Shown here one piece after another: positions 60,565-64,000 of a stretch of 64,000 nt of DNA (position 1 is its first letter; each line of letters starts with the position of its first letter). The position numbers and the translations under genes are program-made. The stretch is from assembly GCF_023101085.1 (NCBI RefSeq), contig NZ_CP064703.1, forward strand, positions 5,332,001 to 5,396,000, given 5' to 3'. The notes below the pieces were generated by a model. That model searched no databases and was not told the DNA's origin. It was given only the letters and a program-made list of their open reading frames with translations. Source of the DNA: Bradyrhizobium sp. 170. Lineage in GTDB: Bacteria; Pseudomonadota; Alphaproteobacteria; Rhizobiales; Xanthobacteraceae.

Positions 60565-61104
60565 ATGGGCCCATTGTTGGCACTGAGTAATTCAATCGAT
60601 TGGCTCAATGAAAAACTAGGCGGCGTCTGCAACTGGCTCGTGCTCGCAGCCTGCGTGGTGAGCGCCGGCAACGCGATGATCCGCTACGCGTTCGGCTACA
60701 GTTCCAACAGCTGGCTCGAACTGCAGTGGTACATGTTCGCCATCTTCGTGATGTTCGGCGCCTCCTATACGTTCAAAAAGAACGAGCATGTTCGCGTTGA
60801 AATTCTCTATTTGATGCTGTCCGAGCGCGGCCAGCTCCGGCTCGACCTGATCGGCACGCTGTGCTTCCTGATCCCGTCCTGTCTGCTGCTCAGCTATCTG
60901 TCCTGGCCGTTCTTCATGCAGGCCTACGTCGTCGGCGAGACCTCGAGCAATGCCGGCGGCCTGCTGCGCTGGCCGATCAAACTCGTCGTTCCCGTGGGCT
61001 TCGTTTTCCTGGCGCTGCAAGGCGTCTCCGAGGTGATCAAGCGCATCGCTGCACTGAAGGGTTATGTCGTGATCGATGCGAAGTATGAGAGGCCGACCCA
61101 ATGA
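60565..61104 (+). CDS. dctQ: TRAP transporter small permease (DctQ family)
   Basis: A 179-residue protein with four membrane spans (about 20-45, 55-75, 95-118 and 135-160) and the family pattern FVMFGASYTFKKNEHVRVEILY after the second span. It couples the large permease DctM. ATG 60565 has GAGGAG 7 nt upstream. Its stop overlaps the dctM start (ATGA). Confidence 0.88.
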   Translation: MGPLLALSNSIDWLNEKLGGVCNWLVLAACVVSAGNAMIRYAFGYSSNSWLELQWYMFAIFVMFGASYTFKKNEHVRVEILYLMLSERGQLRLDLIGTLCFLIPSCLLLSYLSWPFFMQAYVVGETSSNAGGLLRWPIKLVVPVGFVFLALQGVSEVIKRIAALKGYVVIDAKYERPTQ

Positions 61105-62702
61105 TCACGCTGGAAATGATGCCGCCGCTAATGTTCGGCGGCTTGATTCTGGCCATGCTGATCGGCTTCCCGGTGGCCTTCACGCTGGCCGCGCTCGGGC
61201 TGTCGTTCGGGTTCCTGTCGATCTATCTCGGCTACTTCGACATGAACTTCCTGCAGGCCATTCCGGGCCGCATTTTCGGCGGCGTGCTTTCCAACGAATT
61301 GCTGCTGGCGATTCCCTTCTTCACCTTCATGGGTTCTGTGCTCGAGCGCTGCGGTCTCGCCGAAGACATGCTGGATTCGATGGGCCAGTTGTTCGGCCCG
61401 ATCCGCGGCGGCCTCGGCTATTCCGTCATCATCGTGGGCTTCATCCTCGGCGCAATCACCGGCACGGTGGCGGCGCAGGTCATCGCCATGGCGCTGATCT
61501 CGATGCCGGTGATGCTGCGCTACGGCTATAACGTGCGCTACATCACCGGCGTGCTCGCCGCATCCGGCACCATCACCCAGCTGGTGCCGCCCTCGCTGGT
61601 GCTGATCGTGATGGCCGACCAGCTCGGCAAATCGGTCGGCGACATGTATCTCGGCGCCTGGGGGCCGTCGCTCCTGCAGATCGCGCTGTTCGCCGGCTAC
61701 ACGTTCGTTCTGAGTATCTTCCTGCCCCATCACGTCCCGGCCGTGCCCAGGGACGCGCTGACGCTGCGGGGCTGGCCGCTCTGGCGCAAGTGCCTGATGG
61801 GCATCATTCCCTCCGCCGTGCTGATCTTCGTGGTGCTGGGCACCATGATGATGGGCCTGGCGACCCCGACGGAAGCCGGCGCGATGGGCGCGATCGGCGC
61901 CATCGTTCTCGCCGCGATCCACCACAAGGATCTGAGCAGCAAGGGGCATAAGATGCTCCTCGTCGGCATCGCCGCGACCGGTATCGCGGTGATCATCGGA
62001 ATCCTCGTCGGCGAAGGCAAGTTGTTGAAGCTGACGTTCGCCGTGCTCTATCTCGCCGTCGTCTGGCTCTGTCTGGAAGCCGTCCGCATTCCGGACCTGC
62101 GCGACCTGATCAAGCAGGGCTACGAATCGACGATGCGCCTCTCCACCATGGTGGTGTTCATCCTGATCGGCTCGACCTGCTTCTCGGTGGTGTTCCTCGG
62201 CGTCTCCGGCGGCGTCTGGCTCGAGCATCATCTGACCTCGATCCCCGGCGGCGTCTGGGGCTTCCTGATCTTCATCAACCTCTTCATCTTCTTCCTGGCA
62301 TTCTTCCTCGACTTCTTCGAGATCGCCTTCATCATCCTGCCGATGGTGGCGCCGATCGCGCAAAAGGTGCTGGCGCCCGTGGTGGGACCGGATGCGGCGC
62401 TGATCTGGTTCGGCGTCATGCTCTGCGTCAACATGCAGACATCGTTCCTGCACCCGCCGTTCGGCTTCGCGCTGTTCTATCTGCGTGGTGTCGCGCCGAA
62501 GGAAGTGAAGAGTTCCGACATCTATTGGGGGGCGCTACCCTGGATCGGCCTGCAAGCTATCATGGTGGCGATCGTAATCGCTTTCCCGGTCGTGGTAACC
62601 GCCCTGCTCGACAAGCCGCTCGACGTCGACCTCAGCAAGGTCAAGATCGAGGTGCCGCAGATCGAACTGCCACCGCTGGATTTCGGCGGGCCGAAACAGT
62701 AG
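61101..62702 (+). CDS. dctM: TRAP transporter large permease (DctM family)
   Basis: A 533-residue membrane protein, longer than the usual 425-440 residues. DctM-type segments include ESTMRL and IPFFTFMGSVLERCGLAEDML. The extra length is a membrane insertion around residues 280-330 (KMLLVGIAATGIAVIIG...LYLAVVWLCLEAV), as seen in the TRAP systems that work with TakP-like binding proteins. The C-terminal tail is Pro/Leu-rich and soluble. It imports the ligand with sodium or protons. Confidence 0.88.
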   Translation: MITLEMMPPLMFGGLILAMLIGFPVAFTLAALGLSFGFLSIYLGYFDMNFLQAIPGRIFGGVLSNELLLAIPFFTFMGSVLERCGLAEDMLDSMGQLFGPIRGGLGYSVIIVGFILGAITGTVAAQVIAMALISMPVMLRYGYNVRYITGVLAASGTITQLVPPSLVLIVMADQLGKSVGDMYLGAWGPSLLQIALFAGYTFVLSIFLPHHVPAVPRDALTLRGWPLWRKCLMGIIPSAVLIFVVLGTMMMGLATPTEAGAMGAIGAIVLAAIHHKDLSSKGHKMLLVGIAATGIAVIIGILVGEGKLLKLTFAVLYLAVVWLCLEAVRIPDLRDLIKQGYESTMRLSTMVVFILIGSTCFSVVFLGVSGGVWLEHHLTSIPGGVWGFLIFINLFIFFLAFFLDFFEIAFIILPMVAPIAQKVLAPVVGPDAALIWFGVMLCVNMQTSFLHPPFGFALFYLRGVAPKEVKSSDIYWGALPWIGLQAIMVAIVIAFPVVVTALLDKPLDVDLSKVKIEVPQIELPPLDFGGPKQ

Positions 62703-62720
62703 CGGCGCGGCGCTCTTTTT

Positions 62721-62822
62721 CGTCATTCCCCGCGAAGGCGGGGAATCCAGTACGCCGCGGCTTCTCGGTTCTATCGCTAACGTCTCTGGAATACTGGATC
62801 GTCCGCCTTCGCGGACGATGAC
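62721..62822. repeat. intergenic repeat 'cgtcattccccgcgaaggcg'
   Basis: cgtcattccccgcgaaggcg at one end and tccgccttcgcggacgatga at the other form imperfect arms around ggaatccagta...tactggatc. It sits between the convergent TRAP genes. A separate repeat family from the others in the window. Confidence 0.75.
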
Positions 62823-62831
62823 TAAGAGAAG

Positions 62832-62861
62832 AAAACCCCGGAGCTTTCGCTCCGGGGTTTT
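62832..62861. terminator. bidirectional intrinsic terminator between the convergent TRAP genes
   Basis: AAAACCCCGGAGC-TTTC-GCTCCGGGGTTTT: a 13-bp perfect stem with A/T tracts on both sides, ideal for stopping transcription from dctM and from the binding-protein gene. Confidence 0.9.
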
Positions 62862-62902
62862 CGTTTGTCGAGACGCGATATCGCGCGATCAGCCCTGACC
62901 GA

Positions 62903-63991
62903 TCAACCCTGCGGATTGCGCGCCATGAAGCTGTCGTAACCGAGCTCGGCGACCTGGAACCACTGGTATCCGTTGGCCGTGAACGAGTTCATCGATTCCA
63001 GCACTTTCTTGAAATTGGGATTGCTCGCCGACGTCTCGGCATACAATTCCTTGGTCGCCTTCAGGCATGCCTGCATGATCGGCGGCGAGAAGGCGTGCAG
63101 CTTGGTGCCGCCCGCGAGCAGTTTCTTCAGCGCCGGCGGATTGCCCTGATCGTACTTGGCCATCATCCAGCTATTGGCGGCCTGGCCCGCCTGCTCGAGC
63201 ACGCTTTGATAGTATTTCGGCAGCGAATTCCATTTATCCAGGTTGACGAGCCCGAGCAGCATCGGTCCGCCTTCCCACCAGCCGGGATAGTAGTAGTGCG
63301 GCGCGACCTTGTTGAAGCCGAGCTTCTCGTCGTCATAGGGGCCGACCCATTCCGCTGCATCGATCGTGCCTTTTTCGAGCGCGGGATAGATGTCGCCGCC
63401 GGCAAGCTGCTGCGGCACGACGCCGAGTTTCTGCATCACGCGACCCGCAAAGCCGCCGATGCGCATCTTCAATCCGTTGAGATCGTCGACGGTGTTGATT
63501 TCCTTTCGGAACCAGCCGCCCATCTGGCAGCCGGTGTTGCCAGCCAGAAACGAGGTGACGTTGTAGCTCTTGTAGAACTGGTTGAGCAGGTCCCTGCCGC
63601 CGCCGAGCATGTACCAGGCCTGGTTGAGGCGCTGGTTGGGGCCGAACGGCACCGCCGTGCCGAAGGCAAAGGTCGGGTCCTTGCCGAAATAATAGTAGGA
63701 CGCCGTGTGGCCCATCTCGACGGTGCCGTTCTGCACGGCATCGAGCACCTGCAGGCCGGGAACGATTTCGCCTGCGGCGAAGGCCTGGACCTGGAATTTG
63801 TTGTCGGTGGCTTCGCCAACGAGTTTGGCCATCAGTTCGACGCCGCCCCACAGGGTGTCGAGCGATTTCGGCCAGCTCGCCGTCAGGCGCCATTTGAGCT
63901 CCGGCATCGATTGCGCGATGGCGGGAGCCGCCAGCGTTGCGGCGCCGGCCGCGCCAATACCAGTGACCTTAAGAAAATCTCTTCTTTTCAT
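62903..63991 (-). CDS. TRAP transporter substrate-binding protein, TakP/DctP-like
   Basis: A 362-residue periplasmic binding protein with a twin-arginine signal (MKRRDFLKVTGIGAAGAATLAAP) and the family pattern MKLRIGG-like GLKMRIGGFAGRVMQKLG plus GTIDAAEWVGPYDD. It resembles TakP of Rhodobacter, which binds 2-oxo acids. The Tat signal suggests folding before export. I start at ATG 63991; an ATG at 64000 is at the window edge. It is convergent with dctQM and is their likely partner. Confidence 0.9.
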   Translation of the reverse strand: MKRRDFLKVTGIGAAGAATLAAPAIAQSMPELKWRLTASWPKSLDTLWGGVELMAKLVGEATDNKFQVQAFAAGEIVPGLQVLDAVQNGTVEMGHTASYYYFGKDPTFAFGTAVPFGPNQRLNQAWYMLGGGRDLLNQFYKSYNVTSFLAGNTGCQMGGWFRKEINTVDDLNGLKMRIGGFAGRVMQKLGVVPQQLAGGDIYPALEKGTIDAAEWVGPYDDEKLGFNKVAPHYYYPGWWEGGPMLLGLVNLDKWNSLPKYYQSVLEQAGQAANSWMMAKYDQGNPPALKKLLAGGTKLHAFSPPIMQACLKATKELYAETSASNPNFKKVLESMNSFTANGYQWFQVAELGYDSFMARNPQG

Positions 63992-64000
63992 TGAATCCAT

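Noticed and set aside
60260..60565. 101-codon frame before dctQ
   Set aside because: Arginine/alanine-rich random-like composition, and no ribosome site.
1..64000. CRISPR arrays, tRNA genes, insertion sequences, prophage or integrase genes
   Set aside because: No regularly spaced repeats, cloverleaf sequences, transposase or integrase motifs were found; the repeats present are short intergenic palindromes.

Overview
The window reads as a chromosomal segment of a Bradyrhizobium-like alphaproteobacterium (Nitrobacteraceae). The pointers are a rhizobial very-long-chain-fatty-acid lipid A module, a cytochrome oxidase operon with the coxMNOP layout described in Bradyrhizobium, high GC coding sequence, and several families of intergenic palindromic repeats that I associate with this genus. 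These are recognitions from memory; no database search was possible. Coding density is high. I found no rRNA, tRNA, CRISPR array, transposase, phage gene or complete mobile element.

Layout. 1-3376: end of a lipid A VLCFA operon (FabF2-type and FabF1-type ketosynthases, then LpxXL). 3492-7160: a tiny membrane peptide, a rhodanese/aminotransferase/PotF-like operon and an acetyltransferase. 7891-10885: a PQQ alcohol dehydrogenase with the lanthanide-type Asp-Phe-Asp motif, a cytochrome c and an XoxJ/MxaJ-like periplasmic protein. 12007-14640: a GH13 glucosidase and a GT4 glycosyltransferase. 14793-21192: an ion-transport block (CorA, a KdpD-like sensor fragment without a kinase, a small membrane protein, two tandem Kup potassium transporters). 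21351-24916: MotB/MotA, a Bug-type binding protein and an anchored unknown. 24961-29518: an RraA-like protein, phosphatidylethanolamine synthesis (PssA, Psd) and an Atm1-type exporter. 29731-34509: LOG protein, VOC protein, and a tightly packed cysS / 37-aa membrane peptide / GNAT / cimA operon.

34811-42615: two secreted unknowns, a DUF2189 membrane protein, then the coxM-coxN-coxO-coxP-subunit IV operon with two subunit III-like genes. 42748-54525: metabolic housekeeping (NadE, DgkA, class II DAHP synthase, hydrolases, a flavin reductase, 3-hydroxybutyryl-CoA dehydrogenase, glutathione reductase, RpiA). 54630-57681: an AraC-type regulator divergent from two cupin genes, plus a short-chain dehydrogenase. 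57750-60185: Gph, a lipoprotein behind a candidate CtrA box, and MoaA. 60565-64000: a DctQ/DctM TRAP transporter convergent with its TakP/DctP-like binding protein across a strong bidirectional terminator.

Most of the window is ordinary core or near-core genome. The parts that reward a second look are the predicted lanthanide-dependent alcohol oxidation module, the FabF2 ketosynthase lacking a canonical catalytic histidine, the orphan KdpD sensor beside the kup pair, the 37-residue membrane peptides, the structured inverted repeats (upstream of motA, after the PQQ dehydrogenase, upstream of moaA) and the CtrA-like box.
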